DNA of 64,000 nt from NCBI RefSeq assembly GCF_035994185.1, contig NZ_CP108538.1, positions 1,674,001 to 1,738,000 of the forward strand, in the 5' to 3' direction. Source of the DNA: Streptomyces sp. NBC_01217. GTDB taxonomy: Bacteria; Actinomycetota; Actinomycetes; Streptomycetales; Streptomycetaceae. Below, in pieces: positions 15,386-23,490 of the stretch. The notes beneath the pieces were generated by a model that saw only the letters and a program-made list of their open reading frames with translations, had not been told where the DNA came from and did not search any database. Each line of letters begins with the position of its first letter. The first letter of the stretch is position 1. The translations under genes and the position numbers were made by a program.

Positions 15386-16437
15386 GACGCGGTCCTTCCA
15401 GTCTCTTCGTGAGCGCCCGACGCTACAGCGAGCAGCCGGGAGGCCTTGAGTTCGGTCTCGTCCCACTCCCGCTCCGGGTCGGAGCCCCAGGTGATGCCGG
15501 CCCCGGTGCCGAAGCGCAGGGCCGGGGCGGGCCCGGTCCGGTCGATCCAGAAGGTGCGTATACCGACGGCCAGGGAGGCGGTGCGGCGGTCGGCGTCGAC
15601 CCAGCCGATGCCGCCGCAGTAGGGTCCGCGCGGTGCGGTCTCCAGGTCCTCGATGATCCGGAGCGCGCTGGACTTGGGTGCCCCTGTGACGGAGCCGGGC
15701 GGGAACGCGGCGTCGAGGAGTTCCGGCCAGCCGACGCCCTCGGCGAGCTCTCCGCGCACGGTGGAGACGAGGTGGACGAGGCCGGGGTGCTTCTCCACCA
15801 CGCAGAGGTCGGGGACGGTGACCGATCCGGTGGCACAGACCCGGCCGAGGTCGTTGCGGACCAGGTCGACGATCATCACGTTCTCGGCATGGTCCTTCTC
15901 CAGAAGATCGTCCTCGGTCCGTCCCGTGCCCTTGATCGGTCCTGACTCGACGGTCCGGCCGTCCCGTCTGAGGAAGAGCTCGGGGGAGGCGGTGGCGATC
16001 TCCACGCCGTGCGCGGGCAGCCGGATCGTTCCTGCATACGGCGCGGGGTTGCCGCGCGCGAGCAGTGCGGTCAGCGCGTCCACGTCGGCGGCGGCCGGGT
16101 CGGGAAGCGCAGCGGTCATCACCCGGCAGAGGTTGGCCTGGTAGACCTCGCCCGCCGCGATGTGCTCGCGGATCCGGCGTACGCCCGCGGTGTACGCGGC
16201 ACGGTCCAGGGACGAGTCCCAGTCACCGGCCGCGGGCCCGCGCCAGGCACCGCGCACCGGTGCGGGCACCGCCTCGGTCCGTACGGCGGCGAAGCGCGCA
16301 CAGACGAGGCGGCCCTCGAAATCGGCTGATACCGCCCAGAAGCCGGACGAGTCGAGAGCTGCGGGATCACTGGTGACGTCCTTGAGATCGGACGCGACGA
16401 GGCCGCCGAAGCGGGCCATTGGAGCGAGGTCGTGCAC
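15382..16437 (-). CDS. pabB: Aminodeoxychorismate synthase component I-like, chorismate-binding
   Basis: 351 residues, a chorismate-binding domain without the longer N-terminal extension of TrpE. Core motifs EVYQANLCR, ESGPIKGTGRT, KDHAENVMIVDLVRNDLGRVC and GSVTGAPKSSALRIIEDLE are intact. With glutamine amidotransferase PabA, encoded elsewhere, it converts chorismate to aminodeoxychorismate. GTG 16437 has no ribosome site, but TAGACT sits seven bases upstream (16445-16450, minus strand), suggesting a leaderless message; ATG 16419 is the alternative. Confidence 0.9.
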   Translation of the reverse strand: MHDLAPMARFGGLVASDLKDVTSDPAALDSSGFWAVSADFEGRLVCARFAAVRTEAVPAPVRGAWRGPAAGDWDSSLDRAAYTAGVRRIREHIAAGEVYQANLCRVMTAALPDPAAADVDALTALLARGNPAPYAGTIRLPAHGVEIATASPELFLRRDGRTVESGPIKGTGRTEDDLLEKDHAENVMIVDLVRNDLGRVCATGSVTVPDLCVVEKHPGLVHLVSTVRGELAEGVGWPELLDAAFPPGSVTGAPKSSALRIIEDLETAPRGPYCGGIGWVDADRRTASLAVGIRTFWIDRTGPAPALRFGTGAGITWGSDPEREWDETELKASRLLAVASGAHEETGRTAS

Positions 16438-16512
16438 GCCGTTGAGTCTAGGACGGCCCGCGATGACCTGCGCCGGGGCGGACGCACCTCAGCACGCTGC
16501 ACAAACGCGTTT

Positions 16513-16540
16513 TTGTACTGGCCCGGGTATCCGCTAGAGT
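16513..16540 (+). promoter_or_regulatory. Promoter of the five-tRNA cluster
   Basis: TTGTAC (16513-16518) and TAGAGT (16535-16540) are separated by 16 bases, close to the vegetative HrdB-type consensus, 43 bases before the first tRNA. Confidence 0.7.
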
Positions 16541-16582
16541 TCAACACGTCGCCGGGACGCGCAAGCCGACCGGGAAAGACAA

Positions 16583-16655
16583 GCGGACGTAGCTCAGTTG
16601 GTAGAGCGCAACCTTGCCAAGGTTGAGGTCGCCAGTTCGAACCTGGTCGTCCGCT
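16583..16655 (+). tRNA. tRNA-Gly (anticodon GCC)
   Basis: Acceptor GCGGACG/CGTCCGC, D arm GCTCAGTTGGTAGAGC, anticodon stem CAACC/GGTTG with loop TTGCCAA, TΨC loop TTCGAAC. First gene of the cluster; no encoded CCA. Confidence 0.97.
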
Positions 16656-16691
16656 CGCAGAAAGTGGGGGATCTTCCCGGCCCCCACTCCT

Positions 16692-16765
16692 GGTGGAGTG
16701 GCCGAGAGGCGAGGCAACGGCCTGCAAAGCCGTCTACACGGGTTCAAATCCCGTCTCCACCTCCA
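16692..16765 (+). tRNA. tRNA-Cys (anticodon GCA)
   Basis: Acceptor GGTGGAG/CTCCACC, anticodon stem ACGGC/GCCGT with loop CTGCAAA, TΨC loop TTCAAAT. The 3' CCA is encoded (16763-16765), unlike tRNA-Gly and the first two tRNA-Val(GAC) genes beside it. Confidence 0.96.
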
Positions 16766-16766
16766 A

Positions 16767-16838
16767 GGACGATTAGCTCAGCGGGAGAGCGCTTCCCTGA
16801 CACGGAAGAGGTCACTGGTTCAATCCCAGTATCGTCCA
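16767..16838 (+). tRNA. tRNA-Val (anticodon GAC), copy 1
   Basis: Begins one base after the encoded CCA of tRNA-Cys. Acceptor GGACGAT/ATCGTCC, anticodon stem CTTCC/GGAAG with loop CTGACAC, TΨC loop TTCAATC. Confidence 0.96.
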
Positions 16839-16858
16839 CTGATCCATAAGGATCCCCC

Positions 16859-16930
16859 GCGCGATTAGCTCAGCGGGAGAGCGCTTCCCTGACACGGAAG
16901 AGGTCACTGGTTCAATCCCAGTATCGCGCA
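16859..16930 (+). tRNA. tRNA-Val (anticodon GAC), copy 2
   Basis: Identical to copy 1 except the acceptor stem, which is GCGCGAT/ATCGCGC. The compensating changes on both sides of the stem show it is a functional gene. Confidence 0.96.
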
Positions 16931-16953
16931 CGCAGTACACGCAGGTTCACCCT

Positions 16954-17028
16954 GCGCGATTAGCTCAGCGGGAGAGCGCTTCCCTGACACGGAAGAGGTC
17001 ACTGGTTCAATCCCAGTATCGCGCACCA
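16954..17028 (+). tRNA. tRNA-Val (anticodon GAC), copy 3
   Basis: Same mature sequence as copy 2, followed by an encoded CCA (17026-17028). Last gene of the cluster, directly before the terminator. Confidence 0.96.
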
Positions 17029-17030
17029 GC

Positions 17031-17066
17031 AAAAGCCCCGGTCGTCTCGACGACCGGGGCTTTTTC
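17031..17066 (+). terminator. Intrinsic terminator of the tRNA cluster
   Basis: A 10-bp GC-rich stem (agccccggtcg with its complement) flanked by AAAA and TTTTT. It is a rare classical U-tract terminator in this genome and could also act on the minus-strand MFS unit ending at 17096. Confidence 0.9.
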
Positions 17067-17095
17067 GTTTCCGCGGTGGGCCCGACCGACCGGGG

Positions 17096-17212
17096 TCAGC
17101 CGGTGAAGAGTTGGGTGGCTTTACGGATCAGTTCGTACAGCCCGTAGGCGAACGGCAGGGCGACCCAGAGCCAGACCACGGCAGTGAGTGTTCTACGACT
17201 GCTGGAGTGCAC
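17096..17212 (-). CDS. MFS transporter small subunit (38 residues)
   Basis: Sequence MHSSSRRTLTAVVWLWVALP followed by FAYGLYELIRKATQLFTG: one hydrophobic helix with a basic start and amphipathic end. Such small proteins are encoded directly after OFA-type MFS carriers in actinobacteria and are annotated as MFS small subunits; their role is unproven. The GTG start (17212) lies 20 bases inside the end of the carrier gene, so translation is probably coupled. It sits 30 bases before the tRNA-cluster terminator on the other strand. Confidence 0.75.
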   Translation of the reverse strand: MHSSSRRTLTAVVWLWVALPFAYGLYELIRKATQLFTG

Positions 17213-18539
17213 GGGTCTTCCTCTCCGCCGCCTCGTGGAACCGTGGATGGACGGGGCGTACGAGCTCGTTGGCGACGAAGCCGACGATCAGCAGCCCGAT
17301 CATGATCGTCAGCGATGTCGTGTACAGGCCAGACCCGCTGCGGCCCGCACGCTCGCCCGCGTCCGCCACCCAGTTGACGATCAGCGGGCCGAGGACGCCG
17401 GCGGTGGACCAGGCAGTCAGCAGCCGGCCGTGGATGGCGCCGACCTGATATGTGCCGAAGAGGTCCTGCAGATAGGCGGGGATCGTGGCGAATCCGCCTC
17501 CGTAGAACGAGAGAATCACCAGCGCGCAGCAGATGAAGAGCGGCTTGGAGCTGCCGAACTGGACGATCGTGAGGTACATCAGCGCGCCGACGCCCAGGTA
17601 GATGCGGTACATGTTCTTGCGGCCGATGAGGTCCGAGGTCGAGGACCACAGGAGCCGGCCGGTCATGTTGGCCAGGGAGAGCAGGGCGACGAAGCCTGCC
17701 GCGGCGGAGACCGTGACCGGGGCCGAGGTACCCGTGAAGAAGTCCGAGATCATGGGAGCGGCCTTCTCCAGAATGCCGATGCCCGCGGTGACGTTCATGC
17801 AGAGCACCACCCACAGACACCAGAACTGCGGTGTCCGCAGCGCGTTGCGGGCGGATACCTGCGCCGTGGTGACGAGGCGGCGGGGCGCCGCTTCCGGCCG
17901 GTGGCCGTCCGGGAGCCAGCCGTCCGGCGGCACCCGGACGAGGAGGACGCCGAGCGCCATGAAACCGGCGTAGGCGAGACCGTGGACCAGGAAGGCGGTG
18001 GCGATTCCCGTGCTGTCGGAGCCGAAGGCTTCGAGCATCCCGGTCGACCAGGGCGAGGCGATCAGCGCTCCCCCGCCGAAGCCCATGATGGCGATGCCGG
18101 TGGCCATGCCGGGGCGGTCGGGGAACCACTTGATGAGTGTGGAGACCGGCGAGATGTAGCCGATGCCGAGTCCGATACCGCCGATGAAGCCGTAGCCGAG
18201 GACGACCAGCCAGAACTGACCGGTGGCCACGCCGAGGGCGGCGACGAGGAAACCCGAGGAGAAGCAGACGAGGGAGACGAACATCGCCCAGCGCGGTCCG
18301 TTGCGTTCGACGAGGGTGCCGCCGAAGGCCGCGGAGAGGCCGAGCATGACTATGCCGAGTTGGAAGGGAAGGGCGCTGGCGGTACCGGAAAGGCCGAGCG
18401 CCGACTCAAGCGGGGGCTTGAACACGCTCCAGGCATACGCCTGCCCGATCGAGAGATGCACCGCGAGGGCGGCGGGCGGGACTAGCCAGCGGCTCCAGCC
18501 GGGTGGCGCGACGGTCCGGGACCTGTCGAGGAAGGTCAT
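17193..18539 (-). CDS. OFA family MFS transporter (oxalate/formate antiporter-like)
   Basis: 448 residues with about 12 hydrophobic helices in two six-helix halves. The N-terminal HLSIGQAYAWSVFKPPLE and GIGLGIGYISPVSTLIKWFPDRPGMATG motifs mark the oxalate:formate antiporter (OFA) branch of the major facilitator superfamily. Substrate is likely a small carboxylate but cannot be fixed from sequence. ATG 18539 begins MTFLDRSRT. The C-terminal coding end overlaps the 38-residue companion gene by 20 bases. Confidence 0.88.
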   Translation of the reverse strand: MTFLDRSRTVAPPGWSRWLVPPAALAVHLSIGQAYAWSVFKPPLESALGLSGTASALPFQLGIVMLGLSAAFGGTLVERNGPRWAMFVSLVCFSSGFLVAALGVATGQFWLVVLGYGFIGGIGLGIGYISPVSTLIKWFPDRPGMATGIAIMGFGGGALIASPWSTGMLEAFGSDSTGIATAFLVHGLAYAGFMALGVLLVRVPPDGWLPDGHRPEAAPRRLVTTAQVSARNALRTPQFWCLWVVLCMNVTAGIGILEKAAPMISDFFTGTSAPVTVSAAAGFVALLSLANMTGRLLWSSTSDLIGRKNMYRIYLGVGALMYLTIVQFGSSKPLFICCALVILSFYGGGFATIPAYLQDLFGTYQVGAIHGRLLTAWSTAGVLGPLIVNWVADAGERAGRSGSGLYTTSLTIMIGLLIVGFVANELVRPVHPRFHEAAERKTRALQQS

Positions 18540-18686
18540 GGGCCGGAACTTTAAGGATCAACCATGCCGGTGCCTAGATGTCCGACAAGACTTTGTCGAC
18601 GGTATGCACTGCGGCCGGGCCACGCGCTGTGCGCGCTGCGGGCCCGGACACCGTGCGCCCAGGCCCGCAGCATGGCGTCTGCCCGA

Positions 18687-18971
18687 TCAGGACGAGAAGA
18701 GCATGCGGCCGAAGCTCTTCTGCCGGTAGTGACCGCCGTGGTGGCCACCATGGTGCTGCGGGGCGCCCCACGCGGGCGCCTGGGCGGCCGGGTAGCCCTG
18801 CGGGGCGGGCGGCGCGGGCGGGCCCTGCTGCGTCCACTGCGCCTCGATACGGGTCAGGGACTCCAGCTCGCCGTAGTCGAGGAAGATCCCCCGGCAGCCG
18901 CTGCACTGCTCGATCTGTATGCCATTGCGGTTGTATGTCTGCATCTGCGCGTGGCACTTGGGACACTGCAT
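18687..18971 (-). CDS. zf-TFIIB zinc ribbon protein
   Basis: 94 residues. It starts MQCPKCHAQMQ and continues with CSGCRGIFLDYGELE, the two CxxC knuckles and the acidic GIFLDYGELE signature of the zf-TFIIB (PF13453) family. The C-terminus is Pro/Gln/His-rich (GGHHGGH) and flexible. Predicted small cytosolic zinc protein; function unknown. ATG 18971. Confidence 0.88.
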   Translation of the reverse strand: MQCPKCHAQMQTYNRNGIQIEQCSGCRGIFLDYGELESLTRIEAQWTQQGPPAPPAPQGYPAAQAPAWGAPQHHGGHHGGHYRQKSFGRMLFSS

Positions 18972-19038
18972 GGTCGGCTCAGCTCCTCGCCGTCGGTTCG
19001 CCGTCCCGGAATTCATGCCCGGAGACGATCGGTTCACC

Positions 19039-20004
19039 CTACGACGAGTGTTCGGCGGCCAACTCGTGCGGGAGGGACGCAATTCGGGCACAGGCGTCGA
19101 TCATCATCTGTTCCACTTCATCCGGAGCCCTCCCCTCCGCGGCAGACTTGGCGAACGCCAGCGCGGCGGTCTGCACCGTCAAGGCCCGCGCCGGAACGTC
19201 GAGTTCGGGCCAGGGGTCGCCCTCGGCGCGTACCGCCGGCCCGTCTGCCGCCCGGTAGGCGTCCAGGAAGCGGAGCCAGACCTCGGGGGGCAGCAGCCCG
19301 GCCGCGTACCAGGCGGCGGGGCGGGCAAGGTCCCAGGCGGGGTCGCCGAGGCCGGTGTCGTCGACGTCGATGAGCAGCCAGGGGCCGTACGGAGCGGGGT
19401 GGCGGACGAGTTGCCCGAGGTGCAGGTCGCCGTGGCAGAGGAAGCGTGAGCGGTGCGGGGGCGCGGAAGCCTCGTCGCGGGCCCAGTCGGGCAGCCGGTG
19501 CCAGGCTTCGAGCACGGGAGCGGTGACCGGGTCGCCGGGCCGGGCCGCGCGCATCCGGGCGACGGCGAGCGCTGCCTTGGCGGGGCCCCGCATGGGCGGG
19601 AGCGCGAGGGTGGGTGGGACCGGGGTCCGGTGCAGCCTTGCCAGCAGTACGGCGGCCGCTTCCCAGGGGGCGGCGTCCGGGTCGGCAGGGTCGACGGGTT
19701 CGCCGTGCGGCCACAGGGTGACCGGACGGCCGTGGAGGGCGGGTGCAAAGGGCCGGGGCCGCAGGGGGGCGAGGAGGATGCCGGTCAGGCGGGGGTCGTT
19801 CGCGAGGCTCAGGCGGGTCAGCAGGCCGGGGGTGTCCGTGCCGGGGGCGTGGGCCTTGGCGACGACGGGCCCACTGCGGACCACCGTGCCGTCGGCGCGG
19901 TCCGCGAGGACGGCCGGCGGCGGGCAGGCGCAGGCATGCTCGCGATGCGTGTGGGCGGCCCGATGGGCGAGTGCGCCCAGCGCGCGTACGACTGCGGTGG
20001 TCAC
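19039..20004 (-). CDS. Aminoglycoside phosphotransferase-family (APH) protein
   Basis: 321 residues. The kinase-like catalytic loop FLCHGDLHLGQLV (HGD with the downstream Q in place of N) and LLIDVDDTGLGDPAWDLARP match the APH/choline kinase fold. The N-terminal lobe is short and lacks an obvious glycine loop, so the true substrate (small alcohol or aminoglycoside) is uncertain; most such genes in streptomycetes are not resistance genes. GTG 20004 is preceded by GGGGAGA. The same frame stays open upstream through a set of 33-bp repeats, so a longer protein cannot be fully excluded. Confidence 0.82.
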   Translation of the reverse strand: MTTAVVRALGALAHRAAHTHREHACACPPPAVLADRADGTVVRSGPVVAKAHAPGTDTPGLLTRLSLANDPRLTGILLAPLRPRPFAPALHGRPVTLWPHGEPVDPADPDAAPWEAAAVLLARLHRTPVPPTLALPPMRGPAKAALAVARMRAARPGDPVTAPVLEAWHRLPDWARDEASAPPHRSRFLCHGDLHLGQLVRHPAPYGPWLLIDVDDTGLGDPAWDLARPAAWYAAGLLPPEVWLRFLDAYRAADGPAVRAEGDPWPELDVPARALTVQTAALAFAKSAAEGRAPDEVEQMMIDACARIASLPHELAAEHSS

Positions 20005-20016
20005 GGTCTCCCCCCG

Positions 20017-20049
20017 GTGGCGGACAGGTGTGGCGGACAGGTGTGGCGG
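20017..20049. repeat. 13-bp tandem repeat before the APH gene
   Basis: The unit gtggcggacaggt occurs twice exactly (20017-20042) and begins a third partial copy. It lies between the APH ribosome site and the 33-bp repeats. Confidence 0.8.
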
Positions 20050-20070
20050 TACGGCGAGGCGGGGCCCGGT

Positions 20071-20202
20071 CCGCGGCCGGGCCCGCCGATGAGGGTACGC
20101 GCGCCGGGCGAAGGCCCGCCGACAAGCGTACGTGCGACGTGGGGAGGCACGCCGATGACCGTAGGTGCGGCGGCAGAAGGCCCGGTGATGGGCATGCTCG
20201 CG
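20071..20202. repeat. Four imperfect 33-bp tandem repeats
   Basis: Units at 20071-20103, 20104-20136, 20137-20169 and 20170-20202 align without gaps and share a core ggcccgccgat. Read on the minus strand each encodes an 11-residue unit like RTYGHRRASPR in frame with the APH gene. The 344-base gap 20005-20348 therefore consists mainly of repeats plus the hairpin at 20229. Confidence 0.8.
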
Positions 20203-20228
20203 TCGCGACAAGGGCCCGGAAAGCGCGA

Positions 20229-20258
20229 TGTCCGGTCAGCTCCCCAGCTGACCGGACA
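20229..20258 (-). terminator. Hairpin behind the 69-residue membrane protein gene
   Basis: A perfect 13-bp inverted repeat with a 4-base CCCC loop (20229-20241 with 20246-20258), about 90 bases downstream of the minus-strand gene, is a probable terminator. Confidence 0.65.
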
Positions 20259-20348
20259 AACGCTGCCGTCCGCCGCACCCCCGTCCCCACGGGGTTGTTG
20301 GCCGGATGTCCCGGTCCGGACCGCTCTTCCGGACCTGCGGAGCGCCGC

Positions 20349-20558
20349 TCAGCGCCCCAGCATCACGCCCACGGACGACGCCTGTGTGACCACTGCGTCC
20401 CAGCCGCCGAAGACGACTACGAGCAGGGCCGCCAGAGGAAGAACCATGGCCGTCGCCACCAGAGGGTGGCGCGTACCGGACGACGGGCGGCTGCCGAAGG
20501 CGGCCTGGACCCTGCGTCCCCGGGTGCGGATCATGGTCCGCGTTGCCATATCGGCCAT
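20349..20558 (-). CDS. 69-residue single-pass membrane protein
   Basis: A basic N-terminus (MADMATRTMIRTRGRRVQ) precedes one hydrophobic helix (LVATAMVLPLAALLVVVFGG) and a short polar end (AVVTQASSVGVMLGR). AGGAGAGG is placed seven bases before ATG 20558, a strong ribosome site that supports the gene. The positively charged N-terminus suggests N-in topology. No family recognised. Confidence 0.72.
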   Translation of the reverse strand: MADMATRTMIRTRGRRVQAAFGSRPSSGTRHPLVATAMVLPLAALLVVVFGGWDAVVTQASSVGVMLGR

Positions 20559-21228
20559 GGTTCCTCTCCTGACTCGTTGTGGAGCGGCGGGCGTGTGACC
20601 TCGGGGGACGAGTGCTGCGCCCGCCGCTTGACTTCAACATTAGGGACGCGGAAGGCGTACGACGTCATGCCCGCGTACCGAATACCGGGCCTCCCGGAGG
20701 ATGAGCCGTGGGTAGCCGATGTACTCCCCTGGGTGGAGATCGGGCGGCCGATCCCGGGGTCATCCCGGAGGGGTGCCCTGAATGTTGCGGATCAGATGGG
20801 CGGACGGATGCGGCGACAGGTGCGGCATGTTGTGCCGGAGGGACCCGAACCCTGACCCGGACCCGGACGCGGCTGTCGGCCGGTCGGGCGACGACCGTGA
20901 CTTCACTCACTCGCCCGTGACCGGCTCCCGGCAGCGGGCCGCCGGTACGTCGCCGGAGCCGGTGCCGTGCCGTCCCGGCGGGGTCCATGCCGCGCGCCCC
21001 TCTCGCCGGGACCGCGGGTCTGCACGGCTCCAACCCGTCGTCACCGCAGCCGCGTTGAGGGGCCGGCCCGATTCCGTGCGGGACCGGCTCCGGTCCCACT
21101 GCCCGTCATGGACCATGCCTCGCAATGACAATCGATGGACGGGCGAGGGCGCGGCCTCTGAGCACCCCGGGCGCCGGGTACGTAAGCTGTGCCTCGTCAG
21201 GCGTACCAGGCAGCGGGGATGGGCAGAC
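20559..21228. other. Gene-poor stretch before the kinase gene
   Basis: About 670 bases. The only plausible reading frame is plus-strand 20667-20855 (62 residues, MPAYRIPGLPEDEPW ...), with GGAAGG 11 bases upstream but only about 70 percent G/C at third positions, well below its neighbours; I do not call it. A simple GACCCG-type repeat lies near 20848-20872. The promoters of the flanking divergent genes must be here but I could not place them. Confidence 0.5.
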
Positions 21229-22602
21229 ATGGCGATGATGCGGCTCCGGCGCGAGGACCCGCGTGTCGTCGGCTCGTTCAGGCTGCACCGGCGGCTCGGA
21301 GCGGGCGGCATGGGTGTCGTCTATCTCGGTTCGGACCGGCGGGGCCAGCGGGTGGCACTGAAGGTGATCCGGCCGGATCTGGCGGAGGACCAGGAGTTCC
21401 GCTCGCGGTTCGCGCGCGAGGTGTCCGCCGCACGGCGGATCCGCGGCGGCTGCACGGCGCGTCTGGTGGCCGCCGATCTGGAGGCGGACCGCCCGTGGTT
21501 CGCCACGCAGTACGTCCCGGGGCCCTCGCTGCACGACAAGGTGGCCGAGGAGGGTCCGCTGTCGGCGGCGGAAGTGGCCTCGATCGGGGCGGCGCTCTCC
21601 GAGGGCCTGGTGGCGGTGCACGAGGCCGGTGTCGTCCACCGTGACCTGAAGCCGTCGAACATCCTCCTCTCTCCCAAGGGCCCCCGCATCATCGACTTCG
21701 GGATCGCCTGGGCGACCGGGGCGAGCACGCTCACGCACGTCGGTACGGCGGTGGGCTCGCCCGGATTCCTGGCGCCCGAGCAGGTGCGCGGCGCGGCGGT
21801 GACTCCCGCGACGGACGTGTTCTCGCTCGGTGCCACGCTGGCGTACGCGGCAATGGCCGACTCGCCTTTCGGGCACGGCAGTTCCGAGGTGATGCTGTAC
21901 CGCGTGGTGCACGAGGAACCGCAGTTGTACGACGTGCACGATGCGCTCGCGCCGCTGGTGAGTGCCTGTCTGGCGAAGGACCCCGAGGAGCGGCCGAGCA
22001 CGCTCCAACTCTCCATGCGGCTCAAGGAGATCGCGGCGCGCGAGGCGCAGGGTCTGCACGAGAGCCGTCCGCCGGTTCAGCGTTCGGCGCAGGAACTGGA
22101 CCGGCCGACCGGCCGTATCGACGGCCCGTACACCGAGCATCAGACCCGGCGCACGGCTCCCCCGGCGCCCCGTCAGCAGAAGCAGAAGCAGAAGCAACCG
22201 CAGGGCAGCCGGCAGGCCACGTCGTCGCGCGCCGGCTCGTCCCGTACCGGTGGTTCGCGCCCCCAGCAGCATCAGCAGCCGCCCCGCAACACAACACGGT
22301 CCGGCAAGCGCCCGCAGGGCACGAACGGGACGAACGGCCGGCCCGGGACGCGGCCCGGGACCCGTCAGACGTCGACGGGGCGGCGTCCCGCCAATCCGCG
22401 GCTGCTGCGGCAGCGGCTCGTCGTCTTCGTCGTGGTCACGCTGCTGGTGGCGCTGGGCATCGCGGCGGCACAGGGCTGCCAGGGTCCGGCCCGGGGGCTG
22501 GGCACGGGCGGGAGCCGGACCGAGATGCAGACGCAGGCGCAGACTGAGGCGCAGACTCAGGACCGGGGCCAGGAACAGGACCGGGGTTCGCGGCCTCGGT
22601 AG
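21229..22602 (+). CDS. Membrane-anchored Ser/Thr protein kinase (PknB-type)
   Basis: 457 residues. The kinase domain occupies about residues 15-270, with LGAGGMGVVY (glycine loop), VALKV (lysine), HRDLKPSN (catalytic loop), DFGIAW and APEQ all intact, so it should be active. A long linker (about 280-395) is rich in Q, K, R, G and T. One transmembrane helix follows (LVVFVVVTLLVALGIAAA), then a short Q/T-rich external tail of about 40 residues (QTQAQTEAQTQ). There are no PASTA or other sensor domains. ATG 21229 is the likely start. It converges on the methyltransferase gene with a 4-base gap. Confidence 0.9.
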   Translation: MAMMRLRREDPRVVGSFRLHRRLGAGGMGVVYLGSDRRGQRVALKVIRPDLAEDQEFRSRFAREVSAARRIRGGCTARLVAADLEADRPWFATQYVPGPSLHDKVAEEGPLSAAEVASIGAALSEGLVAVHEAGVVHRDLKPSNILLSPKGPRIIDFGIAWATGASTLTHVGTAVGSPGFLAPEQVRGAAVTPATDVFSLGATLAYAAMADSPFGHGSSEVMLYRVVHEEPQLYDVHDALAPLVSACLAKDPEERPSTLQLSMRLKEIAAREAQGLHESRPPVQRSAQELDRPTGRIDGPYTEHQTRRTAPPAPRQQKQKQKQPQGSRQATSSRAGSSRTGGSRPQQHQQPPRNTTRSGKRPQGTNGTNGRPGTRPGTRQTSTGRRPANPRLLRQRLVVFVVVTLLVALGIAAAQGCQGPARGLGTGGSRTEMQTQAQTEAQTQDRGQEQDRGSRPR

Positions 22603-22606
22603 GCGG

Positions 22607-23425
22607 TCAGCTCTGCGGGCGGCCCGAGGCCACCGCGTAGAACGCGACCGCCGCAGCAGCGCCCACATTCAGCGAGTCGACGCCGTGCGCCATCGGGATG
22701 CGCACCCACTCGTCCGCGGCGACCAGTGCCTGGGTGGACAGTCCGTCGCCCTCGGCGCCGAGCATCAGCGCCACCTTGTCCATCCGGTGCGGTGCCGCCT
22801 CGTCGATGCTGGTGGCCTTCTCGTCCGGGGTCAGCGCGAGGAGTTGGAAGCCCGCTTCCCGTACGGTCTCCAGGGCCTTGGGCCAGGTGTCGAGACGGGC
22901 GTAGGGGACGGAGAAGACCGCGCCCATCGAGACCTTGACGGAACGCCGGTAGAGCGGGTCGGCGCAGTCCGGGGAGAGCAGCACGGCGTCCATGCCGAGG
23001 GCGGCGGCGCTGCGGAAGATCGCCCCGATGTTGGTGTGGTCGTTGACGGCCTCCATGACGACCACCCGGCGGGTCGTCGCCAGCAGTTCGTCGGCCGTCG
23101 GCAGCGGTTTGCGCTGCATCGAGGCGAGGGCGCCGCGGTGGACGTGATAGCCCGTGACGCGCTCGGCGAGTTCAGGGGTGACCGCGTACACCGGGGCCGG
23201 GACCTCGTCGATGACGTCGCGCATCAGATCGATCCACTTCGCCGAGAGCAGCATCGACCGCATCTCGTACCCGGCGTGCCTGGCGCGTCTGATCACCTTT
23301 TCGCCCTCGGCGATGAAGAGGCCCTCGGCGGGCTCGCGCCTGCGCCGGAGTTCGACATCGGTCAGTCCGGTGTAGTCGCGCAGGCGGGGGTCGTCGGGGT
23401 CGTCGACGGTGATGAGGTCAGCCAC
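22607..23425 (-). CDS. TrmH/SpoU-family RNA 2'-O-methyltransferase
   Basis: 272 residues. An N-terminal substrate-binding domain (GLFIAEGEKVIRRA) precedes the SPOUT knot, with VVVMEAVNDHTNIGAIFRSA, LMLGAEGDGLS and VDSLNVGAAAAVAFY as the three conserved motifs. It should 2'-O-methylate a ribose in rRNA or tRNA using S-adenosylmethionine. GTG 23425 (MADLITVDD) is the start. Confidence 0.92.
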   Translation of the reverse strand: MADLITVDDPDDPRLRDYTGLTDVELRRRREPAEGLFIAEGEKVIRRARHAGYEMRSMLLSAKWIDLMRDVIDEVPAPVYAVTPELAERVTGYHVHRGALASMQRKPLPTADELLATTRRVVVMEAVNDHTNIGAIFRSAAALGMDAVLLSPDCADPLYRRSVKVSMGAVFSVPYARLDTWPKALETVREAGFQLLALTPDEKATSIDEAAPHRMDKVALMLGAEGDGLSTQALVAADEWVRIPMAHGVDSLNVGAAAAVAFYAVASGRPQS

Positions 23426-23490
23426 GGGTTTGATACTGCCTTGTCCGGTGTGTGGTGCCAACGGCTCGGGAGAAGATCCGTTACCGGTGG

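Noticed and set aside
19039..20004. Antibiotic resistance gene interpretation of the APH-family protein
   Set aside because: APH-fold proteins are numerous in Streptomyces and mostly not resistance enzymes; no antibiotic cluster is nearby.
20667..20855. Possible 62-residue protein MPAYRIPGLPEDEPW...
   Set aside because: Third-position G/C is low for this genome, the ribosome site is poorly spaced and no family match is known to me.
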